A stretch of 64,000 nt of DNA, from the NCBI GenBank assembly GCA_036346275.1, contig JAYEVK010000351.1:173501-237500 (forward strand), given 5' to 3'. This DNA comes from Otatea glauca. Taxonomy: Eukaryota; Streptophyta; Magnoliopsida; Poales; Poaceae. The position numbers were made by a program, and so were the translations under genes. The stretch's first letter is position 1; each line of letters starts with the position of its first letter. The notes under the pieces were generated by a model that was not told the origin of the DNA, ran no database searches, and saw nothing but the letters and a program-made list of their open reading frames with translations. Below are positions 1 through 10,492 of the stretch, piece after piece.

Positions 1-880
1 ATGAGCAGTCTTTCGGGTGAATAGTGTTGGGTGAGCGATAAATCAAAGACGATCTCAAAAGCAAATCGATGTAACTTTTGATCGATCGATCCAAAAGCAG
101 TGAAAATTGGTGTGCACCTCCCAAAGGATGTCAGGAACCTATTTCAATCAACAATCGAAGGAATTAATACCAAGGTTAGTCCTTTTCGGTTTAACAAATG
201 CAACACCAAAAGCAGAGTCACGAACACAAACTTCACCCTAACTTGCTGGTGGGAGTTGATGGTCGAAATCCTTGGATGACTCTCCACAAATCATAGCAAG
301 TAAGAACACGAAGAAACAACCCTTCAAACAAATAGAAACACATCAGAAAACTAGGCACGTAAATTGGTTTCTTGCAAAACCGAATAGAAGAGGTTGTAGA
401 TTGCCTAGATGATTGGGATATGATCTATAGAAGATTCATCCGACAATCTTTCATCCTTGGCAACAAGAACCGAAGCCAATCAAGACTAAAGAAGCGCAAG
501 TCACACGTTTACACACTTTAAGAACACACAGATTTACTAACTTGCAACAAGAATGCAAGGATTGCCTAGATGATTGAAAGCACCAAGTCCGGAGAAGAGT
601 TCATCAATCATGAATTTCAACAAAGACTCAATAGCATGTAGAAGGAGATGAGGCAAATCCAAATTACGTAAAGTAAATTGCAAGTAAGTAAATGCGAATT
701 TAGATAATGAGAATTCAAGTGCGTAATGTAAATACGTAAGAGAAATGAAACAAGAAAATAAATGAAGAACATTTCATTTTCGGAAGGGAGGTTTACAAAG
801 CCTCACAACAAAGTGGGCAAAGCTCAAATGAGCAAAGCAAAACCTCGAGAACCTTCGCAGAGAGGAGGCTGCCCTACCCT

Positions 881-890
881 CTATTTATAG
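881..890 (-). promoter_or_regulatory. TATA-like motif of the copia LTR
   Basis: Minus-strand CTATAAATAG lies at the place where the homologous solo LTR has its TATA box (4612-4619). It would drive minus-strand transcription from this LTR. Assignment is by position and motif only. Confidence 0.45.
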
Positions 891-1506
891 TGACACAGGA
901 TCAATTCCCACCTTTGGATGTCTGCTTCAATCCTAAGCCAACATCCAAGAGCCAAGATTTGATCCTTACACCTGTCACTCTCAACAACTCTCAACTACTC
1001 ACGTACACTTTCCTCACTGCTCACCCCCAAGGAGACACCCCTCTCCTGTCTATTCATAGCGGGCTTGGAACACCTACCACCCTTGGATGAGCCTCTAAAC
1101 CCTAGAGCACTCCATCAAGGGTGAGATTTTACCCACTCACAAAGCTATGCATGGGCTCTTGAAACCCAACAACACAACGGGTTTTGCACGCTTTTCAACT
1201 CACACTAACTTGACCCGCTACTCTATCTTCCGACCGCGATCCAACGGTCCTCCTAGATCGAGCGGCTCCAAGTTAGCATCTCATCCATTCCTTTGTCTTC
1301 TCGGCTTGCGGCTACTCCTGGCCTCGGTCATCTTTGGCGACACCTTGATCATCCGGACCTCGGCTCTCGGCCTAGTCCCGATCCCTTCGCCTCACCATGA
1401 CCTAGCTCCAAAGTCCTGCAACCATCATAGACAAGGAAACCACATCACATAGCAATGTCCAACAACACATATCCATCTCAACAGAAAGATATACACTACG
1501 ACCGGC

Positions 1507-1932
1507 AAGATAACCCGACCACACGTGGTCCGACCATCGGTCTCCAACCCGACCAACCATGGTGCGACCGCTGGTCTCCATCCCGACCAACCATGGTCCG
1601 ACCATCTGGTCTCCATCCCGACCACTCGAGGTCGACCACTAGTCTCCATTCCGACCACTCGAGTCGGCGACCGGTCTCCGGCCGGTGAGAGACCGACCAC
1701 TCGGTCGACGACGGGTCTCAGGCCAGCCACGCCAGAGACCTCTGGGTCGGACAACCGGTCTCCGACCAACCAAAGACCGACCACTGGGTCGACGACGGTC
1801 TCCGACCAGCCAAAGCCCGACCTCTCGGTCGGACGACCCGACCACTCGGGGTCGGACGGTGATCGCAACACAACCAAAGCCCGACCACTCGGGTCGGACG
1901 ACCCACCACTGGGTCGGACGGTGGTCTCCAAC
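1507..1932. repeat. GC-rich degenerate minisatellite inside the LTR
   Basis: More than ten degenerate copies of CCGACCACTCGGGTCGG and GGTCTCCATCCCGACCA alternate here, with partly palindromic units of about 20 to 40 bp. The other three copies of this LTR lack the array. Its base composition differs sharply from the flanking AT-rich LTR. Long open frames on both strands in this interval come from the repeat lacking stops and are not genes. Confidence 0.8.
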
Positions 1933-2054
1933 CAAGAACTCAAATTGCTCTAGCTCGAAAAACAATCCAAATCAAACTCAAACTTGAGCACACCTTGCTC
2001 AAATAAAGTCAAATACTCATCACAAACATGGATGGACCTCCACATGGTCCTTCA

Positions 2055-3229
2055 GTATGCTTAACCATGCAACGAATCATCATTTTTTTGTAAAAAATGA
2101 TTAATCCTGCTTAATGATTATGGAACATGTTTATTAACTTGCGTGTCGGGTGTTGTCACACAATGTCGTTGTTGTTGATGGCACATGGTGCATGATAAAA
2201 CAACCGGGGTGGTAAATGATTTAGACTGAGGCAAGTGACAAGAATTTGTGGTAGGCCAATGTGGCATTTGGGTGGTTGCATTGCTTTTTAATGGTGTATG
2301 ATGGATTATGTTAATGATGGTTTTTGGTTAGTCTTGCCTTGGTCAATTAAGGACTTAACCTAGCAACAATTTGAACTGAGTCATTCATACAACCACATGT
2401 CTGTTATGTGACAGACGTAGCTGATTAATTTATTATGTCTAGACTTTGGTACTGTCTTGCCAGTGTGGGTTCCGGGTGTATGGGTAGACTCACATGGTGT
2501 ATGGTTGTATCTTGTGGGTAAAGTGTATAAACTTCTGCAGAGTGTAAAACCTATTCGAATAGCCGTGCTTGCAGTATTGAGCATTGCTCGGTGATTATAG
2601 CTAAGGGTTAGATTTTATCACAATAAATGTGGGTATGGATGTTGAATTGTGGTTTAAGGTTATGAGTTAGTTATTGGAAAACAAATGAGAAATGTATTAT
2701 TGTTATTATTTGTTTTACTGTCTTTCAATCTATTTGTGCTATTCCTTTACAAATGTTGTTTAATGCCACTTAACCATGTCAGCTATTCCTTTGTAATAAG
2801 CCATGCATATAGTATATTAGAATTGCATTCTGTGCACGACTTATTGAGTGCTTTAAGTACTCACCCCTTACAACAAAACATCACCAGTTGGAGATGAAGC
2901 AATGCCTGCTTTTGAGGAAGAGTATTAGGAGAGGCGAACAACTAGGGTGCGAACCTTGTCAGTTCCTTGTGGCAGATTGAAGGGTTTCTACGCTTATATT
3001 TATTTCTGCTGCTATTTATTTACTTTTCAGTCTTAACCCTGTGAGGCATACTCATGTAAGGTTGACTATAAGATCGTTCAACAATTATATTTAATATTGA
3101 TGAAGTCTTTATTATGTTACTGTTGAGCATGATTGTGATATTCATCAATGTTGAGCCTGTGTGCACTAGCGTGATCCTGGACTAGTGCAGAATACACAGG
3201 GTCCAGATTTGCATATTCAGGTCCCGATA
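2055..3229 (+). mobile_element. Ty3 LTR fragment, 3' part, family of element A
   Basis: The sequence matches the right two thirds of the 3' LTR of element A (about 41880-43130). Shared parts include the GTTGTTGATGGCAC stretch and the terminal part GACTAGTGC through CCCGATA, where the A LTR ends in CCCGACA. The 5' part is missing because a copia LTR abuts it at 2054. No primer-binding site follows at 3230, so it is a solo or truncated LTR and not the start of an element with a visible body. Confidence 0.75.
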
Positions 3230-3240
3230 ACGATGCATGC

Positions 3241-3312
3241 GCGCACGAGTGGGGGTCAAAGCCGCGACCTCGGCTTTGGCAGCGAAGCCCGCTACCACTG
3301 CACCATGGCGCC
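3241..3312 (-). mobile_element. tRNA-derived SINE-like sequence
   Basis: Read on the minus strand, the segment starts GGCGCCATGGTGCAGTGG, which resembles a D-arm with an A box. A GGCTT/AAGCC hairpin around CTGCC follows, then GAGGTCGCGG and a degraded B box (GCTTTGACCCC where GGTTCGANNCC is expected). The T stem does not pair, so this is not a functional tRNA gene. A tRNA-headed SINE fragment is the best reading. Confidence 0.4.
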
Positions 3313-4011
3313 ATTTCGATCGAACAACGGAGACAAATTAATTAAGCCACACTAACAGGTGCTAAACCGTATGATGTGGCGCACTGCGGAGTGAGCATAT
3401 CGGTAGAAATCTACGTGGAGGCGCTACGAGGGCCGTAACTTCCCAGCTCTATTATACGGAGTTTTAAAAGCTAGTGTGTTTTGCTCGCACGGGAGCGCTC
3501 CATAGATTTTGGGGCGACACGCGGCCAAGCGAGGGGATGAGCGCGCTTTCCCCCCATAGCCAAGCGTCCACCACACCCCACCCCGCACATGCATCCCAAA
3601 CCCTAGTGTGGGCCAATTCCCCTTTGGCCCCGCATGCCCCCTTCTCTCCTGCATCACCCGTCTTCCCCATCCCACTGCAATCCCGCTGCCCCTCACGCCC
3701 ATTCCACTTCATACCGCCACCCCTCCTTGTCAGGCGCTTGCCCCGTCGGCGACCCTGTTCCCAGCTACTGGATACCGCCACCCTGGTTGCCTCTGGCAGG
3801 GCTAGATCTGGCTAGAATCGAGCCACCTCTGTGCTTGGGCATAGTCGTCGCTACTCCACCTCTACTTTTGATTGGCCTTTGCCATCCCCATCGCCTCCTC
3901 ATCACCATCCATCTCTCTTCACAGTCGCCACTCCTGCTTCGACGATATGGCGATGACCATCAAAGGTAACCGTCTCCCTGGAATCCACCTATTTTTCCTA
4001 CTTCTTCGTCC

Positions 4012-5632
4012 TGAAGGACCATGTGGAGGTCCATCCATGTTTGTGATGAGTATTTGACTTTATTTGAGCAAGGTGTGCTCAAGTTTGAGTTTGATTTGGA
4101 TTGATTTTCAAAATGAAGCAATTTGAGTTGTCTCTGCCAGGAGTGGCAGTACCGGTCGTATAGACGCGGTAGTGATGAGTTGGATGGTTTATTGCACATC
4201 TTTGTGGGCATTGCTATGTGAGGAGTTTCCTTGTCTTTGATGGTTGCAGGACGACGGTGCTAGGTCATGGTGAGGCGAAGGATGACCGGGACTAGGCGAG
4301 GCGTCGGAGGTCAGACGGTTGGGAGATCGCCGGAAGATGATCGGAGATGGAGTCCGGGCAAGTCAAGAAGACAAGGAAAGGAGTTGATGCTAGCTAGATG
4401 CCGCGTGGATCAATGAGGGCCGTTGGATTGAGGTCTAGTTGATAGGTTAGCGGGTCTAGGTAGTATGCTTTGAAAACCGTGCAAGAAAACCCGGTATGGG
4501 GGGGTTTGGGTTAGCCCTTGCATGGCTGTGTGTGTGGGTTAATCCTAGCCCTTAGATGAGTTCTCTAGGGTTGAGGGACTCATCCAAGGGTGGTAGGTGG
4601 CCTAAGAGTAGTATAAATAGGGGTGGAGAGGTAGCCTCCTTCCCTTGAAGGTGTTGAGGTTTTTGATGCTCATTTGAGCTTTGCCCACATGAATATGAGG
4701 CTTTGTAACCTCCCCTTCCAGAAATGAAAGTTTTATCCATCCACCTCTGAATTTATTTTGCGCATTTACATTATGTCTTTACTTTACGCAATTTAAATTC
4801 AGCATTTACTTCCATAATTACATTCCATAATTTACTTTCAAGTAATTTGGATTTGCCTCCCCTCCTTCTAAATGCTGCTGATCTTGGATGTTTTGAGTGT
4901 GTTCATATGGTTTTACATCTCTTTTGCACTCTTGGATTGAGTAGAGAACATCTTTTCTTTCAAGTTCCAACTTTGTTCAGAACTTGTTCTTCGCGCAGCA
5001 GTCAGTGTTTGATTTTTGTAAAAAATATATAAAAATCCTTTTTGAGTGATTCTTGTTGGAGGAGGTGCGGGAATCTGATATACACCTGAAGAAAAATTTT
5101 GGAGTTCACTTGTTGCACCGTTTGGGCGCCATGAGGTGAAAACCGAGCCCCAAACTTTCTGCTCGAAGTTCTTGAGCATACTGTGTTCTTAGATTTTTCC
5201 TGTTTTTTATGTAAGGATTTTTGAGGAGAAATTTGGTGGAGTTATTTAGGACTCTAATGCTCATAGGGAGAAAAATTCTCAGAATTTTGTGAGCTGCAGA
5301 AACCCACAAACCTCCTGTGCAAATTGAGGACAAGTTCTGGAAATTCTGTTTTGTTTTTTGAAAGTGACTTTTGTGATTTGAATTGATGTCCTTTCTAAAA
5401 GCAAGAGTTTGAATTGATTCCTCTTTATCTTGGACACTAGACAACCAGGATTGTGACTCAAAAATCCCCACATATTTTATGGTACTTATCCATGCAAGCT
5501 TGGGGTACACATAGTTGTCTAGTTTTTCACAATTTTCTTTGAGCGATCTTGTCGAGGTTTTTGTTGGAGTATTTTGGGGGAAATTTTATTTGCGACCATT
5601 CACCCCCCTCTGTTCGCCATCTCGGTCCTTCA
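4012..5632 (+). mobile_element. solo Ty1/copia LTR with 5-bp TSD
   Basis: The element begins TGAAGGACC and ends GGTCCTTCA, the TG...CA ends of the copia B LTR. It is inverted relative to the copies at 8760-10479 and 34780-36423. It is flanked by a perfect 5-bp direct repeat CGTCC (4007-4011 and 5633-5637), with no internal retrotransposon sequence. This is the footprint of an insertion followed by LTR-LTR recombination. A TATA motif lies at 4612-4619 on the plus strand. Confidence 0.93.
4612..4619 (+). promoter_or_regulatory. TATA box of the solo copia LTR
   Basis: TATAAATA lies about 600 bp into the 1621 bp LTR, at the U3/R position expected for a retrotransposon promoter. It is conserved in the other LTR copies on their sense strand. 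It could drive plus-strand transcription toward 5633 and beyond. Confidence 0.6.
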
Positions 5633-5795
5633 CGTCCATTTTCGCTTCGTTCGTGCTCTAATTTGAGTGCTGTTGTGCAGCCATGGATGTCAGATCTTGG
5701 CTTTCACCGCTACCTCTGCTATGCTAGCAGCAGCTGTCACAGCTTACACCCTCTCCTCCTCCGGACCCTGCTTCCCCTTGCCCACTATTGGTGCC

Positions 5796-7545
5796 AAAAA
5801 ATATGACAAAGGATTAATCGACTACAATACACGAAGAACACCAGGTTCAGATTGGTTCGTAGCATGCCAACTGATTTGATCTTGGGAAAATATGTTCAAA
5901 GATGATCTATCGTCACAATCGGCAAAGATCTAAACAGCTAAGAAAGCCGATTAAATCTAGGGTAACGATAAGTCCAAACAGTCGATTAGGATTGAATAGA
6001 TAGTAGAAGGTAGATCTTCAAGAAAAAGGTGATGCACAACAAGATCGAAGAAAATCAAACATGATTGGTGTGATCAATGAAGAACAACAATCGACGATGC
6101 ACAACTTTATTGATCAAGATCGGATTACAAGAGGAAATCCAAGTTACAAGGCTAATCCTAATTTAAAGAAAAGTAAATAAAAAGTAATGCGGGTTGTTTT
6201 GATTGATTGTGTTCTTCTTTGCTTGCCCTTGGTTATCTTTTATAGTACACCGACCGATAGTATCCCTCTTCGATACGCTGTCAACTATGATCCTATCGAC
6301 CTTTACTCGGACAGGATCTTCATGCTTGGATCAATATCGGTCATAAATCCTTCTTTAACTTTTCATTTCTTTATCCGATATCGGCCAAAATATCCATTTA
6401 TCCTTAGCCTGACAATTTGGCCATACCTTGCCAAATTCTGCTGTAAACATATGCCCCCCATTTTTGAGAGAATATGTTATCTTCCTTTCGGGGATCGGTA
6501 CCCTCATCACGTGTAAGCATCCCCTAGGGTCTCGTAGCAGCTTCCCACAAGCCCAGGGGCTTGTCTCCGACCTAGAAGGTGTGCTCCCCTGGCACGGGCT
6601 CGGGTCCAGCGAGCTCGAGCTCGAGCGCGAGGACAAGAATCCAACTTGAGCTCAACGCCACGACCTCACGCCTTCCAAGGTAAAATAGCATTTGTAATAA
6701 TTTGTCTATCTCGTGTAAAAACTCTCCCCTGCATGGGAGTCAGAACCAAACCTGCCCCTGCATGGGAACTAGGGCCGAACAACTCCCGTCAACTCCCAAA
6801 CAACTCCCGTCAACTCCCGAACAACTACCGTCATGTCTCAGCGACTCCTGTTGACCCCCCGCGGTCACCGGACGTCAGCTTCGCGATCGGGTGGCGAAGC
6901 TCCCATCGGGCTATAAAGACAGGGGATCACCCCAACCTAAAAGCGAGAGGCCCCCTCCAGAAGAAAAACAAGACACCTCCAGCCGAAACTCTTGAACCTC
7001 GAGAGGAGACGCTCCCGCTTGTATTCTCCCACCAAGCTTCATATACATCTTTCGCCTCAGTGCAAGACTGGAGTAGAGCTGTTACCCGATCTCTGGGGCT
7101 CAAACCAGTATAAGCCTCGTGTTCATCACTTTCTTCTCCGACATACACCCCGCGACGCGCACCATTCCCGAACGAGCACGACATCGGGCCTCGCCCTCAA
7201 ACGATCTACTCACATCCCCCCTTTGCGGTCGGCGGTTCCGATCGTCGACACTTCCAAAAATCTTCTTCGTCAGCTTGCATAATCATCGGCTTAGCGCAAT
7301 ATTCTCGTTAGTAACCGCTCCATTTATAGCGCCATAAAATCTTGAGATGTGTTTCTTCACCATTAACCACACAGCGAAAACTGTCATTCTCATGTGCACA
7401 AGCTCTCAGACCCTCTGCAATCAGCCTCATCATCATCATCTTCAAGACTCCAAGTTTCCTCCAGCAACTCCTTCATCTCACATCTTTCAACTAATTGGCT
7501 TCCAAGGACCCTAGCCAGGTACTTATCCCCATACCCGATAGCGAA
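5796..7545 (+). mobile_element. LTR-like retrotransposon region, family unresolved
   Basis: The stretch has no coding capacity. It contains a plus-strand TATA box (CTATAAAGAC at 6911) followed by a C-rich leader, and a short tandem repeat of CAACTCCCG-type units at 6778-6835. The sequence at 7088-7130 (GGCTCAAACCAGTATAAG) resembles the U5 end of grass Ty3 LTRs. It is followed directly by the PMD fragment, so it is probably the LTR or leader of the element that carried that domain. No terminal repeats or TSD could be located. Confidence 0.45.
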
Positions 7546-8263
7546 GACCAGTACTACTTAGGTCCGCTAGGCAACCATGACCTATCAGTAGTAATAGATA
7601 AGGGAATACCCCATATTCCTTTGTCGGCTTCATAGTATAACACAAAAGGATGGAGTAAGAGCTTTAGATCTTGGCCGACAGCGTTAAGGGGTTGGATGGA
7701 CTGTTATAATCGGATAGCAACCTAGAAGATGATTGAATGGGAACAGATGGGCATAACAGAATGTCTTCCCTTATCTCTAGCAGATCTAGAGGCCAATGAG
7801 CCCTTAGTGGCCACAGCTTGTTACTTCTGGTAGGACACTTTGAATGCTTTCTTATTTAGAACGGGTCCCATCGGCTCTACCCTCTTGGATGTAGCTGAGC
7901 TTTGCTGCTTGAGGCCAGACTGAGAGCAGATTTTGGCTTTTAGTGCCAAACCCCAATATAAGTTAATTCATGCCAAAGGTGAAGGATGGGGCAAGTACAT
8001 CGGCAACAACAAAGGCACAGGCCCCATATCGGATGAAGAGCATATAGCTTTCCTAAACATCTGGCTTGACCGATTCATCTTCTGCGGTGCTTCTCTTGGA
8101 CCAACTCAAGTTTACCAAGTGTTGGCCGAAAAGTTGGTAGAAGGACATCGGCTAGTGCTGGGCAAAATGTTTCTTGGAGCCGTGTACCAAATGATGCACA
8201 TAATTCACAATCGATTGTTCACCAGGATGGGGTCATATGCGGTCGATAATGTAGGCAGCCCCC
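7546..8263 (+). pseudogene. plant mobile domain (PMD) fragment, transposon-borne
   Basis: Two adjacent frames together read like the aminotransferase-like plant mobile domain (PF10536). The first part (about 7729-7920) contains DTLNAFLFRTGP followed by LLDVAEL. The second part (7933-8266) contains EEHIAFLNIWLDRFIFCG, VYQVLAEKLVEG and LGKMFLGAVYQMMH. An in-frame TAG precedes DTLNAF and a frameshift lies near 7920. The PMD occurs in host proteins involved in silencing and meristem maintenance, and very often in Ty3 and Mutator-like transposons. The LTR-like sequence just upstream suggests a retroelement origin here. It is cut at about 8263 by the start of element A. Confidence 0.6.
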
Positions 8264-8759
8264 ATTGATGGAATAGAGTTCCTAGTGAACCTTATTATTT
8301 TGGATACTCAGACATTAGATGTTATCCCTGGAATGGATTGGTTATTCAAACACAAGACTGTGTTGGATTGTGGTCGAAGAGTTGTGTCAGTTGAAAGTCC
8401 GAAAGGTGAAAGAGTGGAATTTCAAGCGATCGCAGTTCGATATGGTCAATTGTTGGTTAACAGTGTTAAAGCTGTCAGTTTAGAGTAAGTACCAGTTGTT
8501 AGTGAATATCTTAATGTTTCTCCTGAAGAATTGCCTAGAATGCCACCAAACCGAGATATCGAGTTTGTCATTGAATTGGTTCCCGGTATAGCCCAATAGC
8601 CAAGAGACCGCATCGGATGCCTACCGATGAGTTGGTAGAAATGAAGAAGTAGATTGAGGAGTTGTTAGAAAAATGTTTTGTAAGACCTAGTTCGTCATCA
8701 TGGGGAGCACCTGTTTTGTTTGTCTAGAAGAAGGACAGAAGCTTAAGGATGTGTATTGA
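8264..8759 (+). pseudogene. element A protease and start of reverse transcriptase
   Basis: The first part reads DGIEFL and then VIPGMDWL, the retropepsin end typical of Ty3 pol, in parallel with the protease of element C at about 25000. It continues with the spacer QAIAVRYGQLLVNSVKA and the linker PNRDIEFVIEL, then the start of reverse transcriptase (RMPTDELVEMKK through SLRMCID). The frame changes at about 8598 (GIAQ), and there are in-frame stops at 8485, 8651 and 8725. The open frame stops at the copia B insertion and resumes at 36424 with IDYHVLNEV. It encodes a polyprotein segment for retrotransposition and is not functional. Confidence 0.85.
8755..8759 (+). repeat. TSD ATTGA, left copy (element B)
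   Basis: ATTGA precedes the TG of the left LTR of element B. The identical pentamer is at 36424-36428 after the CA of the right LTR. Removing B plus one copy restores the conserved reverse transcriptase reading C-I-D-Y at the element A junction. Confidence 0.95.
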
Positions 8760-10479
8760 TGAAGGACCGAGATGGCGAACAGAGGGGGGGTGAATGGTCG
8801 CAAATAAAATTTCCCCCAAAATACTCCAACAAAAACCTCGACAAGATCGCTCAAAGGAAATCGTGAAAAACCTGAAAAACTAGACAACTATGTGTACCCT
8901 AAGCTTGCATGGATAAGTACCATAAAATATGTGAGGATTTTTGAGTCACAATACTGGTTGTCTAGTGTCCAAGATAAAGAAGAATCAATTCAAACTCTTG
9001 CTTTTAGAAAGGACATCAATTCAAATCACAAAAGTCACTTTCAGAAAAGCAAAAGCGAAATTTCCTGAACATGTCCTCAATTTGCACAGGAGGTTGGTGG
9101 GTTTCTGTAGCTCACAAAATTTTGAGATTTTTTCTCCCTATGAGCATCAGAGTCATGAAGAACTCCACCAAATTTCTCCTCAAAAAGCCTTACATAAAAA
9201 ACAGAAAAAATCAAAGAACACAGTCTGGTCAAGAACTTCGAGCAGAAAGTTTGGGGCTCGGTTTTCACCTCATGGCACCCAAAATATGCAACAAGTGAAC
9301 TCCAAACTTTTTTTGCAAGTGGATGTCAGAGTTCCTCACCTCCTCCAACAAGAATCACTTGAAAAATATGTCTCTAGATTTTTATAGAAATCAAACACTG
9401 ACATCTGCGCGAAGAACAAGTTCTGAACAAAGTCGGAACTTGAAAGAAAAGATGTTCTCTACTCAATCCAAGAGTGCAAAAGAGATGTAAAACCATATGA
9501 ACACACTCAAAACATCCATGATCAGCAGCATTTAGAAGGAGGGGAGGCAAATCCAAATTACATGAAAGTAAATTGCGAGAATGTAATTGCGGGAAAGTAA
9601 ATGCTGAATTTAAATTGCGTAAAGTAAAGACATAATGTAAATGCGCAAAATAAATTCAGAGGTAGATGGATAAAACTTTCATTTATGTAAGGAGAGGTTA
9701 CAAAGCCTCACTTTCATGTGGGCAAAGCTCAAAGGAGCATTCACAAACCTCAAAACCTTCAAGGGAAGGAGGCTACCCCTCCACCCCTATTTATACTACT
9801 CTTGGGCCACCTACCACTCTTGGATGAGTCCCTCAACCCTAGAGCACTCATCTAAGGGCTAGGATTAACCCACACACACAGCCATGCAAGGGCTAACCCA
9901 AAACCCACACACATACCGGGTTTTCTTGCACGGTTTTCAAAGCATACTACCTAGACCCGCTAACCTATCAACTAGACCTCAATCCGACGGCCCTCATTGA
10001 TCCACGCGGCATCTAGCTAGCATCATATCGTTTCCTTGTCTTCTTGACTTGCCCGAACTCCGTCTCCGATCATATTCCGGCGATCTCCCAACCGTCTGGA
10101 CCTCCGACGCTCCTCGCCTAGTCCCGATCATCCTTCGCCTCACCATGACCTAGCACCGTCGTCCTGCAACCATCAAAAATAAGGAAACTCCTCACATAGC
10201 AATGCCCACAAATTGATCGGTACTTCCACTCCTGGCAGAGACAACTCAAATTGCTTCATTTTGAAAATCAATCCAAATCAAACTCAAACTTGAGCACACC
10301 TTGCTCAAATAAAGTGAAATACCGCGTCCATACGATCGGTACTTCCGCTCCTGGCAGAGACAACTCAAATTGCTTCATTTTGAAAATCAATCCAAATCAA
10401 ACTCAAACTTGAGCACACCTTGCTCAAATAAAGTGAAATACTCATCACAAACATGGATGGACCTCCACATGGTCCTTCA
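8760..10479 (-). repeat. element B 3' LTR (left copy)
   Basis: It begins TGAAGGACCGAGATGG and ends GGTCCTTCA. It matches the right LTR over most of its length. Near its right end it is rearranged: about 45 bp found in the right LTR around 36230-36277 is missing, and about 110 bp (CGATCGG through AAAGTGAAAT) is present twice, at roughly 10219-10320 and 10330-10440. Confidence 0.92.
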
Positions 10480-10492
10480 ATCTCCCCCTTGA
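10480..10492 (-). other. polypurine tract next to the element B 3' LTR
   Basis: On the minus strand the tract reads AAGGGGGAGAT immediately before the LTR start TGAAGG-type end, the position of the plus-strand priming site. Three more tracts with GGGGGAG lie upstream on the same strand at about 10819, 11812 and 12316, in non-coding sequence after pol. Confidence 0.75.

Larger units (their letters stand above)
1..2054 (-). mobile_element. Ty1/copia LTR, diverged, left end outside window
   Basis: The segment ends in GGTCCTTCA at 2046-2054, the same terminus as the copia LTRs at 10479 and 36423. It shares with them the stretches around 640-690 (rich in GCAAATCCAAATTAC-type sequence) and 780-900. 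A TATA-like motif on the minus strand at 881-890 (CTATAAATAG) matches the promoter position of the solo LTR at 4612, so the sense strand is minus. The first 600 bp match the other LTRs poorly and may be a subfamily-specific part or another element. No coding region is visible. The family link is seen in sequence; the outer boundary is unknown. Confidence 0.7.
3411..5795 (+). pseudogene. possible host-gene 5' end split by a solo LTR
   Basis: The flanks of the solo LTR (3411-4011 and 5633-5795) have CT-rich, GC-richer composition like a plant 5' leader. A start context ATGGCGATGACC at 3947 is followed by a good splice donor (AAAGGTAACC, near 3966). After removal of the LTR and one TSD copy, the putative intron would end at TTGTGCAG just before 5681. 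The reading frame after that acceptor closes within about 20 codons, and an alternative frame stays open to about 5879. No protein family is recognised. It may be a degraded gene, a captured gene fragment or chance. The right side runs into another LTR-like repeat at about 5796. Confidence 0.3.

Noticed and set aside
1425..1965. Several overlapping ORFs on both strands
   Set aside because: All come from the GC-rich minisatellite; no conserved protein is read.
3241..3312. tRNA gene on the minus strand
   Set aside because: The D-arm and anticodon-like hairpin are there, but the T stem does not pair, the B box is degraded and the acceptor stem is poor. A SINE remnant fits better.
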